Source of the DNA: Desulfotomaculum nigrificans DSM 574
Lineage (GTDB): Bacteria; Bacillota; Desulfotomaculia; Desulfotomaculales; Desulfotomaculaceae
DNA length: 64,000 nt
NCBI RefSeq assembly: GCF_000189755.2
Contig: NZ_KI912183.1
Location: 2,358,257-2,422,256, forward strand
Direction: 5' to 3'
Shown here: piece by piece, positions 51,687-61,124 of the stretch
How the letters are laid out: each line of letters begins with the position of its first letter
How positions within the stretch are numbered: position 1 is the first letter of the stretch
Program-made: the position numbers and the translations under genes
Notes under the pieces: generated by a model
The model's database searches: none
The model's input: only the letters and a program-made list of their open reading frames with translations
What the model was told of the DNA's origin: nothing

Positions 51687-52076
51687 ATGTCGTTGGAACA
51701 AGGTAGTATTGTAGAGGGAGTCGTTACCGGGATAACCAATTTCGGGGCTTTTGTGGAGTTGCCCGGAGGACTTACTGGCTTGGTGCATATTTCGGAAGTT
51801 GCCGAAGTTTACGTCAAGGACATCAACGAGTTTCTCAAGGTTAACGACAAGGTAAGGGTAAAAGTAATTGCCATTGATCCCAAAGGAAAAATCGGATTAT
51901 CTTTGAAACAAGCTAACCCCAGTGCAAAATCAGCCAGGGGGACGCGTAAACCTAAATTTGAACAGTCCTTTGAAGATAAGCTGGCACGTTTCTTAAAAGA
52001 CAGTGATGAACGTCTGGCCGACCTTAAAAGGCAAACTGATGCAAAAAGAGGAGGCCGTGGTGGCCCGAGATTTTAG
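51687..52076 (+). CDS. yabR: S1-domain RNA-binding protein YabR
   Basis: 129 residues: one S1 domain at the N-terminus (GSIVEGVVTGITNFGAFVELPGG...GLVHISEVAEVYVKDI), followed by a basic Lys/Arg-rich tail ending RGGRGGPRF. GGAGGC lies upstream. Conserved after divIC in Firmicutes. Confidence 0.93.
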   Translation: MSLEQGSIVEGVVTGITNFGAFVELPGGLTGLVHISEVAEVYVKDINEFLKVNDKVRVKVIAIDPKGKIGLSLKQANPSAKSARGTRKPKFEQSFEDKLARFLKDSDERLADLKRQTDAKRGGRGGPRF

Positions 52077-52098
52077 TTAATAAATGAAAATGTTTGGT

Positions 52099-52124
52099 AA
52101 GCATTCTCTTTTTAGGGGATGCTT
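52099..52124 (+). terminator. Probable terminator after yabR
   Basis: AAGCAT and ATGCTT pair with additional weaker pairs around TTTTTA, followed by ATTTTA. Confidence 0.55.
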
Positions 52125-52132
52125 ATTTTACT

Positions 52133-52311
52133 TTGGGGTATTTCTCTCGGGTCAGCTGTTAGCCTAAGCTAAAGGGTATTCCACCCGGGTCCCGCTGTTC
52201 GCTATTGGACTCATATGTATTTCTTTGGGTCTTGTTGTTGGACTTTAGGGTATTGCTTTGGGGTCTTGTTATACTTTTTAGCCTAAAGAAATACCCCTGA
52301 GCCAAAGGAGG
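52133..52311. repeat. Modular intergenic repeat island 10
   Basis: About four units of 33-40 bases: GGGTCAGCTGTTAGCC...GGGTATTCCACCC, GGGTCCCGCTGTTCGC...GTATTTCTTT, GGGTCTTGTTGTTGG...GGGTATTGCTTT, and GGGGTCTTG. An inverted GAAATACCCCTGAGCC then runs directly into the ppx ribosome binding site. Confidence 0.8.
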
Positions 52312-52318
52312 GTTCCAC

Positions 52319-53221
52319 TTGCGTCTTGCCAGTATTGATATTGGCACTAACTCCACCAGACTTTTATTGGCTGAAGTAAATAATGGGGTAGTTACCACTG
52401 TTAAGACCGGACTCATTACCACCCGGCTGGGCCAGGGCATTAATGATGGGCGATTATTACCTGCGGCCATGGAACGAACCATCGCGGCCATTAAAACATT
52501 CCTGGCCCAAAGCAGGGAGTTTGGTGCCACCGGAATAGTGGCCGCTGCCACCAGCGCCGTTAGGGATGCTGTAAACCAGGCGGAATTTTTGCAGTTAACC
52601 AGGGAAGCAACCGGCTTGCAGGTGAAGGTTTTATCCGGGGAGCAGGAAGCTGCCGCCAGTTATCGGGGGGTATTGGCAGGGTTACCTATAGCGCCTCAGT
52701 CAACCTTAGTGCTGGATGTAGGTGGTGGTAGTACGGAATTTATTTGGCCCGCCGGTAATGCGGTTCATTATGTGAGCCTGCCGGTGGGAGCGGTGCGCAT
52801 GACCGAAGGAGGTCATAGCGATGAACAAATTAAAGAAATTATATCTGACACCCTGCTGCAGATAAAAAAACAACTGGCCGGTTCCTTTTCTCTAGTGGCC
52901 GTAGGAGGTACCGCCACTTCCCTGGTAGCCATGTCCCTGCAATTGTCCCAATATGAACCGGCCCTGGTTCACGGGCATTACCTTTCACTGGCGGAAATTG
53001 ACAGGTTATTGACTGTGCTAATAGCGGCCGGTACCGAGGGAAGAAAGAAAATTATCGGCCTGCAGCCTGATCGTTCCGACATTATTCTGGCCGGGGTAAG
53101 AATAATCAAGCTGGTACTGGAAGGTCTGGAATTACAGGGATTAACGGTTTCGGAAACAGATATTCTGCATGGGCTGGTGCTGGAACTGGCGCAACAAATG
53201 TCGAAACAAAAATTGGAATAA
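52319..53221 (+). CDS. ppx: Ppx/GppA-family phosphatase
   Basis: 300 residues of the actin-fold exopolyphosphatase/pppGpp phosphatase family: ASIDIGTNSTRLLLAEV (phosphate 1), LDVGGGSTEFIW (phosphate 2) and VGGTATSLVAM. Only the N-terminal two-domain part is present, as in short clostridial Ppx1/GppA. TTG start with AAAGGAGGG. Whether the substrate is polyphosphate or pppGpp cannot be seen. Confidence 0.92.
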   Translation: MRLASIDIGTNSTRLLLAEVNNGVVTTVKTGLITTRLGQGINDGRLLPAAMERTIAAIKTFLAQSREFGATGIVAAATSAVRDAVNQAEFLQLTREATGLQVKVLSGEQEAAASYRGVLAGLPIAPQSTLVLDVGGGSTEFIWPAGNAVHYVSLPVGAVRMTEGGHSDEQIKEIISDTLLQIKKQLAGSFSLVAVGGTATSLVAMSLQLSQYEPALVHGHYLSLAEIDRLLTVLIAAGTEGRKKIIGLQPDRSDIILAGVRIIKLVLEGLELQGLTVSETDILHGLVLELAQQMSKQKLE

Positions 53222-53231
53222 CCTACCAATA

Positions 53232-53264
53232 ATGACAAGTATTTCCCTACCCCTATACTATAAT
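53232..53264 (+). promoter_or_regulatory. Candidate Spo0A-type promoter of spoIIE
   Basis: ATGACA (53232-53237) and perfect TATAAT (53259-53264) are 21 bases apart. B. subtilis spoIIE and spoIIG promoters are known for this long spacing, which needs Spo0A. TGACAAG occurs at 53233 and 53274, only a partial 0A-box match. Confidence 0.5.
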
Positions 53265-53296
53265 GAATCCAAGTGACAAGATAAGGGGTGGGCCGT

Positions 53297-55759
53297 TTGT
53301 TTGATAGAATTGATGTTTATACCTACCATCGGGCTGGAACCGGGCCGACAAAGAAGAAAACACCTCGCCAACCAGTACCTTCGATTAAGAAGGCTGCGGC
53401 CGGCGTCAAAAAATCTCCTATGGCCTGGGTGGGACAAGCTCTTACCTGGGAAAAGTTTATCCTTTGCCTGGTGGGTTTATTGTTAGGCCGGGCTGTACTG
53501 TTAGGGGAACTTTCACCCTTTGGGGTGGCCTTTACCGCGGCAGTTGCTTGGATGTTTGGACCTATGCCGATGGTGGCGGCATCTGTCATTCTTGGTTTAT
53601 ATACAGTTGCAGATGGTATGCAATTTTGGAGTTCCTGCGCAGTAGTAATAGTTTCTTTTCTGGCCATGTTTTCCATCAAGCCCCAGGTGAATAAACCCTG
53701 GTTGGTAATTCCCGGCATGGTCACGGCAACCACTCTGACGATAAAAATAATCTTTGTTAGTGTCCAGGGGGCATCTTTATATCCCTATATAACTGTAGGT
53801 TTTGAAGCGGTATTTGCCGGGGTCTTAACCTTTGTTTTCTTACAATGCCTGGCACCCTTTGCCCGGGGAGCAGTTTCCCGAGCCATGTCCGGGGAAGCGA
53901 CCTTTTGTTTTCTCATTTTAATTGCCGGAATAATTGCCGGTACCGGTGGCCTGGAATATGAAAATGTTACCCTGCGGGGAGTTATCAGCCGGGCCGTTAT
54001 ATTACTGGGGGCCATGGTTGGCGGCGGCGGAGTAGGCGCTGCCACCGGAGCAGTGGTGGGAGTTATTCCCGGTATAGCCTTTACCGTGGCGCCGGTTATT
54101 ATGGGAGCCTATTCTTTCGCTGGTTTATTAGCGGGTTCCGTGCGTTCCTTTGGTAAACTGGCGGTGGCGGTTGGTTTTTTGCTGGGTAACATTGTACTGT
54201 CCCTTTATGTGGCTAACTATGGCGACTTAACCAGAGTATTAATTGAAACCGGTGTTGCCACTGCCTTATTTTTGGTGATTCCCACCAGCCTGCAGGAGAA
54301 GGTTAAAGCACATTTACCCAGACCCGCCGGGGAAACTGTCCAGCCCAAACCGATGCAAGAGACCAGAATAAGAGAGCTAACTGTTGATCGGATCAGAGAT
54401 TGGTCATCCATATTTAATGAACTCTCCCGGAGTTTTGAACAGGTATCTTCCACTGTGCAGCAATCCCAGGAGGAGTATGGACTGCAGCAGTTGTTTTCGG
54501 AGGTCAGCAGCAAGGTCTGTGATGGCTGTGCCCTCTATCGCACCTGCTGGGAAAGGGACTTTTACCGCACCTATCAAATTATGCTGGATATGCTGTCTAC
54601 CGTTGAATTGCAGGGGAGAGTCACCATAGATGATTTATCGGATGAACTTAAAAAGCGTTGTGCCCGGTTAAAGGAAATGTCCATTACTATCAGCTGTCTT
54701 TATGAGACTTATAAAGTCAATCGTTACTGGCAGCAGCGGTTACTGGAAAGCCGGGAACTGGTCTCCGAACAACTTAAAGGAGTTTCCCAAATCATGGAGA
54801 ACCTGTCCAGTGAATTGGAATTTGATGTGGAACTGAACGGGGAAATTGATGAAGCGCTACAACACCATTTTGCCAAAATAGGCATTCCCATTGAAGATTT
54901 ATATACATTGCACAAAGAAGACGGTTTAATGGAGGTGGGCATTGTTAAGCCGGCCTGCCGGGGTGAAATGGAATGTCGCTTTACCGTGGCGCCGGTGGTA
55001 TCAAAAGTAGTGGGGCGTGCCTTTACGGTGGCCAGTACCAATTGTCAACTAAAGGAAGGGGAAGACAAGTGTTCCTTTAAGCTATATCCGGCTTTAAAAT
55101 ATCACATTGATGTTGGTGTAGCAAAGCTGGGCAAGGATGGGAGCCCGGTATCGGGGGACAGTCATTCCATTATCCAGTTGAAAGAGGGCAGAATGGCCCT
55201 GGTTCTGTCCGATGGCATGGGTACAGGCCCTAAAGCTGCCAAAGAGAGCAGTACCATTGTATCGCTGTTGGAGCACCTGTTGGAATCTGGTTTTGACCAG
55301 GATCTGGCAGTAAAAACCGTTAACTCCATTATGATGCTCAGGTCGCCGGGAGAGAGCTTTTCCACCGTGGATTTAGCGGTGCTGGATCTATATACCGGTA
55401 ATGTTACCTTCCTCAAGATTGGCGCCGTACCCAGTTTTTTGGTCCGCGGCCGGCGAGTGGGGATCGTAAAGGCCAATGCCCTGCCGGTGGGGGTGGTGGA
55501 GGACATTCAATTTACTTCTGTTAACCGCATACTGGAAGAGGGTGATTTGCTGGTAATGGTCAGCGATGGGGTGTTAGATGCTTATACCGGCAATACCGAT
55601 AAGGAGCAGTGGATGTCAGAATTACTGCAAAGTTTAGGTACCGCCAAGGCCCAGGAAACAGCAGAAACAATTTTAAATTTAGTTCTTAATGTTTCCGGGG
55701 GGGGAATACCCGATGATATGACGATTATCACGGCCCGGCTAAAAAAAACTGAGTTTTAG
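53297..55759 (+). CDS. spoIIE: Stage II sporulation protein E (SpoIIE phosphatase)
   Basis: About 820 residues. N-terminal half with about ten membrane segments (about 50-330), a central region (about 350-580) with CDGCALYRTCW, and a C-terminal PP2C-like phosphatase domain (from about 610; LSDGMGTGPKAAKESS, VSDGVLDAYTG). It dephosphorylates SpoIIAA to release sigma-F in the forespore. TTG at 53297 fits AAGGGG; GTG at 53288 is too close to it. Confidence 0.97.
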   Translation: MFDRIDVYTYHRAGTGPTKKKTPRQPVPSIKKAAAGVKKSPMAWVGQALTWEKFILCLVGLLLGRAVLLGELSPFGVAFTAAVAWMFGPMPMVAASVILGLYTVADGMQFWSSCAVVIVSFLAMFSIKPQVNKPWLVIPGMVTATTLTIKIIFVSVQGASLYPYITVGFEAVFAGVLTFVFLQCLAPFARGAVSRAMSGEATFCFLILIAGIIAGTGGLEYENVTLRGVISRAVILLGAMVGGGGVGAATGAVVGVIPGIAFTVAPVIMGAYSFAGLLAGSVRSFGKLAVAVGFLLGNIVLSLYVANYGDLTRVLIETGVATALFLVIPTSLQEKVKAHLPRPAGETVQPKPMQETRIRELTVDRIRDWSSIFNELSRSFEQVSSTVQQSQEEYGLQQLFSEVSSKVCDGCALYRTCWERDFYRTYQIMLDMLSTVELQGRVTIDDLSDELKKRCARLKEMSITISCLYETYKVNRYWQQRLLESRELVSEQLKGVSQIMENLSSELEFDVELNGEIDEALQHHFAKIGIPIEDLYTLHKEDGLMEVGIVKPACRGEMECRFTVAPVVSKVVGRAFTVASTNCQLKEGEDKCSFKLYPALKYHIDVGVAKLGKDGSPVSGDSHSIIQLKEGRMALVLSDGMGTGPKAAKESSTIVSLLEHLLESGFDQDLAVKTVNSIMMLRSPGESFSTVDLAVLDLYTGNVTFLKIGAVPSFLVRGRRVGIVKANALPVGVVEDIQFTSVNRILEEGDLLVMVSDGVLDAYTGNTDKEQWMSELLQSLGTAKAQETAETILNLVLNVSGGGIPDDMTIITARLKKTEF

Positions 55760-55767
55760 TGGATCTA

Positions 55768-55797
55768 AGAGGTTAGATGGGAGATCACTTCTAACCT
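55768..55797 (+). terminator. Intrinsic terminator of spoIIE
   Basis: GAGGTTAGA and TCTAACCTC form a 9-base-pair stem, followed by ATTACTTTTT. The following 290 bases to tilS are A/T-rich; apart from the 13-bp tandem repeat I see nothing specific. Confidence 0.8.
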
Positions 55798-56042
55798 CAT
55801 TACTTTTTACGCCGGTTTTGCTGGCGGTTTCGGACTTTTGTAAGGTGCAGAAAAAGGATATATTTGGCCCGCTCCGGCAGTATATATCATAATTATGAAG
55901 TGTTTATTTTAGCCGGCAATTTTTACAGTATTTTGATTTAGGGCGGTATTCTTTAACAATTATGAAGGAGAATAACTATTGATGTTGAACATTATAAACT
56001 TATAATTGTCAATTGATACAAAACTGTTTGAGGTACATATTT

Positions 56043-56068
56043 GAAATACATAGATGAAATACATAGAT
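56043..56068. repeat. 13-bp perfect tandem repeat upstream of tilS
   Basis: GAAATACATAGAT occurs twice head to tail, ending 9 bases before the tilS ribosome binding site AAGGAGAG. It may be slippage or a regulator site. Confidence 0.8.
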
Positions 56069-56088
56069 ATATAAGGAGAGTTTAGAAT

Positions 56089-57516
56089 ATGGGGGTGTTA
56101 GAGAAGGTTCGTGCTGAAATTATCCGACACAAAATGGTTCAACCAGGAGACCTGGTGGTTGTGGGTGTTTCGGGCGGACCGGATTCTGTAGCACTGTTGC
56201 ATGTGCTGTACTGCTTGCGGGACGAATTGGGTATATCCTTGCATGTAGCCCATTTAAATCATATGTTTAGGGGCGAAGAAGCAGAGGAAGACGCCTCTTT
56301 TGTGCAGGATCTAGCGGCTAAATTGGGAATTCCTTGTACTGTGGAGGAACGTGATGTTCCTGCTTATGCCCGGAAGAATCATTTATCGTCCGAGGTGGCG
56401 GCCAGGGAGGCCCGTTACCGCTTTTTTAGGGACGTCCTGCAAGCTACCGGCGGGAGCAAGCTGGCCCTGGCGCATCATGCAGATGACCAGGCGGAACTGG
56501 TATTGATGAATATTTTGCGGGGAACCGGCCTGAAGGGATTGTCCGGTATGTGGCCGGTACGGGACCAGGTGTATATAAGGCCTATGCTGGAGGTAAGGCG
56601 CAAGGATATAGAACAATATTGCCATGACCATAACTTAAGTTTTCGGATAGATAGTTCCAATCTAAAGAATATCTACCTGCGTAACCGGATTCGTCAGCAG
56701 CTTATACCTTGGTTGGAAAAAGAATATTGTCCTGGCTTGGTTCCTATAATAAGTCGGATGACTAAACAGATCCGCGATGAGGAGATGTTTTTGGAAAGCC
56801 TGGCGGTGCAGGCCTATAGCCAGGTTGTCTTGTCAGAGCATCCGGCAGCGGTGGTATTACACCGGCAGAAATTACTGGCCCAACCTACCGTTATGGCCCG
56901 GAGAGTGCTAAGGGTCGCCTGGGGTCGCTTAAGAGGAAACAAGCAGGATTTAACTTTTGATCATGTGGAAAACCTGATTAATCATCTGAAGGGTGGTGGC
57001 CCGGAAAGAATTTTTCAACTTCCTGACGGGATAGCCGCCAGGCTGGCTTACGAGACGTTAACCCTAACCCATATTGTTGGTGATAATGAACCACATGCTT
57101 CCTATTTTTACGAACTGGCGGTACCAGGTGAAGTGACTATTCCGGAAACGGGATGGAAAATTGTTAGTAAAGTAATTGATAAAAAAGAACTGGCCGTTGC
57201 CCCCAGGCAGCTGCCCTCCCATGTGGTGGCTTTGGACTACGCCAGGGTCATGCAGCCCCTGGCGGTAAGAAACAAACGGGATGGGGATGTCATGGTACCC
57301 TTTGGTTTAGGCCAAACTGTAAAACTGAAAAAGCTTTTTATAGATCGTAAGGTGCCTCGGCATCTGCGGGATCGGATACCCATTGTGGTGGAACAGCCCA
57401 CCGGCAGAGTGCTGTGGGTTGCCGGTATCAGAATGGCTGATGAAATCGGGATAACACCATCCACCCAGAAAGTTATGCTACTAAGCCTGGAAATTGGGAA
57501 TAGTAATAATACATAA
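56089..57516 (+). CDS. tilS: tRNA(Ile)-lysidine synthase
   Basis: Adds lysine to the wobble cytidine of tRNA-Ile(CAU). The PP-loop VSGGPDSVALLHVL begins at residue 27; AHHADDQAELVLMNILRGTGLKGL follows, and the C-terminal TilS domain has VKLKKLFIDRKVPRHLRDRIP. 475 residues. AAGGAGAG lies before the ATG. ftsH follows; the usual hprT between them is absent. Confidence 0.96.
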   Translation: MGVLEKVRAEIIRHKMVQPGDLVVVGVSGGPDSVALLHVLYCLRDELGISLHVAHLNHMFRGEEAEEDASFVQDLAAKLGIPCTVEERDVPAYARKNHLSSEVAAREARYRFFRDVLQATGGSKLALAHHADDQAELVLMNILRGTGLKGLSGMWPVRDQVYIRPMLEVRRKDIEQYCHDHNLSFRIDSSNLKNIYLRNRIRQQLIPWLEKEYCPGLVPIISRMTKQIRDEEMFLESLAVQAYSQVVLSEHPAAVVLHRQKLLAQPTVMARRVLRVAWGRLRGNKQDLTFDHVENLINHLKGGGPERIFQLPDGIAARLAYETLTLTHIVGDNEPHASYFYELAVPGEVTIPETGWKIVSKVIDKKELAVAPRQLPSHVVALDYARVMQPLAVRNKRDGDVMVPFGLGQTVKLKKLFIDRKVPRHLRDRIPIVVEQPTGRVLWVAGIRMADEIGITPSTQKVMLLSLEIGNSNNT

Positions 57517-57591
57517 ATTGATCAGGAATATCTCATGTGGTAAAATATTCATTATCTTGTATATTGGCCTTGGCAGGGAGGAGTGGCTTGT

Positions 57592-59418
57592 TTGAATAAG
57601 GTTCTTAAAAACCTTAGTATTTACTTGTTAATTGTTCTGGTGATCATATTCTTAATTCAGTTTGCCGGCGAGAAAAAAACCACTGTGGTGCCTTTACGCT
57701 ATGATGAGTTTATTTCGGCTCTGGAACAAAATAAAGTTGATTCTGTGGAAATGACCACAGATAAATTTACCAACATTATATACGGCAAGTTTAAGGACGG
57801 CAGGGAATTCCAAACGGACGGACCGGTTCAGGATGGAAGTTTACTGCCGTTAATCAAAGATAAAGGGGTCAAGTTTAAGCAAAACAAACCGCCGGAGCCA
57901 TCCTGGTGGACCGGCTTGTTAACCACCTTACTACCCATACTGGTCTTTGTGTTGTTGTTCTTCTTTATGATGCAGCAGACCCAGGGCGGCGGCAACCGGG
58001 TGATGTCCTTTGGTAAAAGCAGAGCTAAGCTGCATACGGATGAGAAGAAGCGCGTTACCTTTGAAGATGTGGCCGGTGCCGATGAGGTTAAAGAAGAGCT
58101 GGCGGAGATTGTTGATTTCCTGAAAAACCCTAAAAAGTTCAATGAAATTGGGGCTAAAATCCCTAAGGGTGTACTGTTGTTTGGACCTCCCGGTACCGGT
58201 AAGACTTTGCTGGCCCGGGCGGTGGCCGGCGAGGCCGGGGTACCCTTCTTCTCCATTTCCGGTTCTGATTTTGTGGAAATGTTTGTTGGTGTGGGTGCCT
58301 CCAGGGTACGTGACTTGTTCGAACAGGCTAAAAAGAATGCCCCCTGTATTGTGTTTATTGACGAGATTGACGCGGTGGGACGCCAGCGGGGTGCCGGTCT
58401 TGGCGGCGGTCATGACGAGCGGGAGCAAACTCTGAACCAATTGTTGGTGGAAATGGACGGTTTTAACCCCAATGAGGGTATTATCATCATCGCTGCCACT
58501 AACCGCCCGGATATTTTAGATCCCGCCCTGTTGCGCCCTGGTCGTTTCGACCGGCAAATTGTGGTTGATACACCTGATGTTAAGGGCAGGGAAGAAATTT
58601 TAAAAGTGCATGCCAAGGGTAAGCCCCTGGATGATGATGTAGACCTGGGAGTGCTGGCCCGCCGGACTCCCGGCTTTACCGGCGCAGATTTATCTAACCT
58701 GATGAACGAAGCTGCCCTTTTGGCAGCCCGGGTGGGTAAAAAGAAAATTGGTATGAGGGAACTGGAAGACTCCATAGAAAGAGTTATTGCCGGTCCCGAG
58801 AAGAAATCCAAGGTTATTTCAGAAAAGGAAAAACGCCTGGTATCTTATCATGAGGCCGGGCACGCACTGGTGGGTTACCTGCTGCCTAATACTGACCCGG
58901 TGCACAAGGTTTCCATCATCCCCCGTGGCCGGGCCGGTGGCTACACTTTATTGCTGCCTAAGGAAGACCGCTACTACATGACCAAATCGATGCTGCTGGA
59001 TCAAGTGGTGATGCTGCTGGGTGGTCGGGTGGCCGAAGATGTGGCGCTGAAAGAAATCAGCACCGGAGCCCAAAACGATCTGGAGCGAGCCACCGGCATT
59101 GTCCGTAAGATGATAATGGAATATGGTATGAGTGATGAGTTAGGGCCCTTGACCCTGGGGCATAAAACAGATACTCCCTTCCTGGGCAGAGATATTGCCC
59201 GAGACCGCAACTACTCTGATGAAGTGGCCTATGCCATTGACCGGGAAGTTCGTAAAATGATTGACCAGGCTTATAGTAAGGCGAAGGCTTTGCTGACCGA
59301 GTACAGGGCTACCCTGGATAAGATTGCCGAGGTATTGATGGAAAAAGAGACCATCGAAGCAGATGAATTTGCCCAACTGATGCGGGAATCCGGATTGGAA
59401 AAACCGGTTCATGCATAA
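57592..59418 (+). CDS. ftsH: ATP-dependent zinc metalloprotease FtsH
   Basis: Membrane-anchored AAA+ protease, 608 residues. Two N-terminal membrane segments (about 8-24 and 107-127) flank the periplasmic domain. The AAA domain has Walker A GPPGTGKT (198-205) and Walker B FIDEID (255-260); the protease has zinc motif HEAGH (420-424). TTG at 57592 has GGGAGGAG well placed; GTG at 57583 overlaps it. Confidence 0.97.
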   Translation: MNKVLKNLSIYLLIVLVIIFLIQFAGEKKTTVVPLRYDEFISALEQNKVDSVEMTTDKFTNIIYGKFKDGREFQTDGPVQDGSLLPLIKDKGVKFKQNKPPEPSWWTGLLTTLLPILVFVLLFFFMMQQTQGGGNRVMSFGKSRAKLHTDEKKRVTFEDVAGADEVKEELAEIVDFLKNPKKFNEIGAKIPKGVLLFGPPGTGKTLLARAVAGEAGVPFFSISGSDFVEMFVGVGASRVRDLFEQAKKNAPCIVFIDEIDAVGRQRGAGLGGGHDEREQTLNQLLVEMDGFNPNEGIIIIAATNRPDILDPALLRPGRFDRQIVVDTPDVKGREEILKVHAKGKPLDDDVDLGVLARRTPGFTGADLSNLMNEAALLAARVGKKKIGMRELEDSIERVIAGPEKKSKVISEKEKRLVSYHEAGHALVGYLLPNTDPVHKVSIIPRGRAGGYTLLLPKEDRYYMTKSMLLDQVVMLLGGRVAEDVALKEISTGAQNDLERATGIVRKMIMEYGMSDELGPLTLGHKTDTPFLGRDIARDRNYSDEVAYAIDREVRKMIDQAYSKAKALLTEYRATLDKIAEVLMEKETIEADEFAQLMRESGLEKPVHA

Positions 59419-59478
59419 AAGGAAACGCGTATCAAAGCGTTGGGACACCTGGGACATGACAGAAAAATCTTTAATACG

Positions 59479-59510
59479 AAGAGTGTGCCTCCAGGGCACA
59501 CCTCTTTTGT
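59479..59510 (+). terminator. Intrinsic terminator after ftsH
   Basis: GAGTGTGCC and GGGCACACCTC pair with one bulge, flanked by AAGA and TTTTGT. Confidence 0.8.
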
Positions 59511-59530
59511 ATTAAGAGGGGGTTAAAAGC

Positions 59531-59980
59531 ATGGAACGTACTTATTTGATGGTCAAGCCAGACGGAGTTCAACGGGGATTGGTGGGACAAATTATCAGCC
59601 GTTTTGAGCAGAGAGGCTACAAAATTGTTGGTTTGAAAATGATGCAAATTTCCCGGGAAGTGGCGGAAAAACACTACGGGGAGCATGTAGGGAAACCTTT
59701 TTTCCGGGGACTGGTTGACTTCATTACCTCCGGCCCGGTGGTGGCCATGGTGGTGGAAGGAAAAGATGTTGTGTCCGCCGCCCGTGAAATGATGGGGGCC
59801 ACCAACCCCCTGAAAGCTGCTCCCGGTACTATTCGTGCCACCTTTGGAGTAGATGTGGGACGCAACGTCATCCATGGTTCTGATTCATTGGAAAGCGCCC
59901 AGAGGGAAATCGCACTTTTCTTCCGACCCGAAGAATTGGTGGACTACGGACGTGCCATCGACAGCTGGATTTACGAGTAA
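59531..59980 (+). CDS. ndk: Nucleoside diphosphate kinase
   Basis: 149 residues. Phosphorylates NDPs via the histidine H115 in [27 protein letters not shown] and [12 protein letters not shown] are the family motifs. AGAGGGGG precedes the ATG, and a terminator follows at 59992. Confidence 0.98.
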   Translation: MERTYLMVKPDGVQRGLVGQIISRFEQRGYKIVGLKMMQISREVAEKHYGEHVGKPFFRGLVDFITSGPVVAMVVEGKDVVSAAREMMGATNPLKAAPGTIRATFGVDVGRNVIHGSDSLESAQREIALFFRPEELVDYGRAIDSWIYE

Positions 59981-59991
59981 GTTTTATACAT

Positions 59992-60023
59992 GAAATCTCC
60001 AGTTAAAAGCTGGGGATTTTTCT
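59992..60023 (+). terminator. Intrinsic terminator of ndk
   Basis: AAATCTCCAG and CTGGGGATTT pair (one T-G) followed by TTCTTG. Confidence 0.82.
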
Positions 60024-60082
60024 TGCAACTAATAGAAGAAGTTATATATTTATGCAAAAAATACTATAGAGGGGGTTGTAGA

Positions 60083-60472
60083 GTGGAATTAAAAGTAGGG
60101 TTGATCCATGAAGCGAGCATCACGGTGGAAGACAGCAATACAGCCATCGCCTATGGCAGCGGCGGGGTCCGGGTTTTTGCCACCCCTGCCATGATCGGCT
60201 TGATGGAAAAAGCCGCCTTGGAGCTGGCGGATCAATATTTACCGGAGGGACAAACCACCGTGGGTACCGAAGTCAATGTTAAACACACCGCCGCCACACC
60301 CGTTGGCATGAAGGTGGTGGCCCGGGCGGAATTAATTGAGATTGACGGCAGGCGTCTGGTCTTTAAAGTAGACGCATCGGACGAAGCAGGCCCCATCGGT
60401 TCCGGTACCCATGAACGGTTTATTATTAACCCGGAAAAATTTCTGCAGAAAGTGGAAAGCAAGAAAGCTTAA
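60083..60472 (+). CDS. FlK-like hotdog thioesterase
   Basis: 129 residues of the thioesterase family related to fluoroacetyl-CoA thioesterase: VRVFATPAMIGLMEKAALELA, TTVGTEVNVKHTAATPVG and GSGTHERFIIN. The substrate is unknown and fluoroacetate itself is unlikely; the family includes many general acyl-CoA thioesterases. GTG at 60083 after AGAGGGGG. Confidence 0.85.
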   Translation: MELKVGLIHEASITVEDSNTAIAYGSGGVRVFATPAMIGLMEKAALELADQYLPEGQTTVGTEVNVKHTAATPVGMKVVARAELIEIDGRRLVFKVDASDEAGPIGSGTHERFIINPEKFLQKVESKKA

Positions 60473-60739
60473 GGGGCACAGTCTTAGGGGTTAAGTCAAC
60501 AGCATTTTCAACAAGATGCCATTTTCCAAACGGATTATAAAACCAGAGGGTTGGAATGGGAAGAATAAGCCTTCTTTATGTTCGTTTTAGAACCATATAA
60601 TAAGTACTTACGGGAAACACTAAAACAAATGAATTTTGGAAGGTGACTGCATGACTAACAAAAGACAAGAAAATTTTAAAAAAATTTGCTATTTTCCAAA
60701 AGGAAAATAAAAAACTATATCGAATTAAGGTTTTAAAAA
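60473..60739. other. Gap without a convincing gene
   Basis: A/T-rich sequence before RNA element 1. A 19-codon frame beginning ATG 60651 (MTNKRQENFKKICYFPKGK) has GGAAGGTGAC upstream and could be a leader peptide, but it is too short to judge. Confidence 0.4.
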
Positions 60740-60897
60740 TAATTTGATAGCACGGTTGGAGTAGTCGGAGATAACCTCAAATAGGCAGTTTCCTTTTGGA
60801 ATTGTCTTGGTTTGTTGTGTTAATCCATACTCCATCAGAAAAGTGAAACGGCCTATTGGTACATGCTAAAATGTGCTTTAGGTCGTTTATTTTTTTG
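60740..60897 (+). ncRNA. Candidate structured RNA, copy 1
   Basis: Outer GGAGTA (60758) / TACTCC (60828), then conserved GGAGATAACC, inner AACC/GGTT, and hairpin AGGCAGTTTCC / GGAATTGTCT (60783-60807). A terminator AAACGGCCTA / TAGGTCGTTT plus ATTTTTTT ends it at 60897. Copy 2 lies 385 bases downstream with the same order and compensating changes. No coding frame is conserved between them. Confidence 0.6.
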
Positions 60898-61124
60898 TTA
60901 ATTCCAGGAAATATTAAAGATTGACTTATTTTTAAACGGTTGGGGGAGAAATTTGTTTAGGTTTGGGCTTTATAAAGGTACGTGACGAAGACTACAACAT
61001 TGTCCGTGAAATCGCCCAAGGAAGTAATACATAAAAGTTTTAAAAAAATAAAAAAATTTAAATTTAAAAGCAGGAATTCAAGTTTTGTTGTAGAAATATA
61101 TACAATATATAAAATAGTAAAAAA

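Noticed and set aside
10932-52311. Repeat islands as CRISPR arrays or insertion sequences
   Set aside because: Units are degenerate, without uniform spacers or cas genes, and there is no transposase or clear terminal inverted repeat with target duplication.
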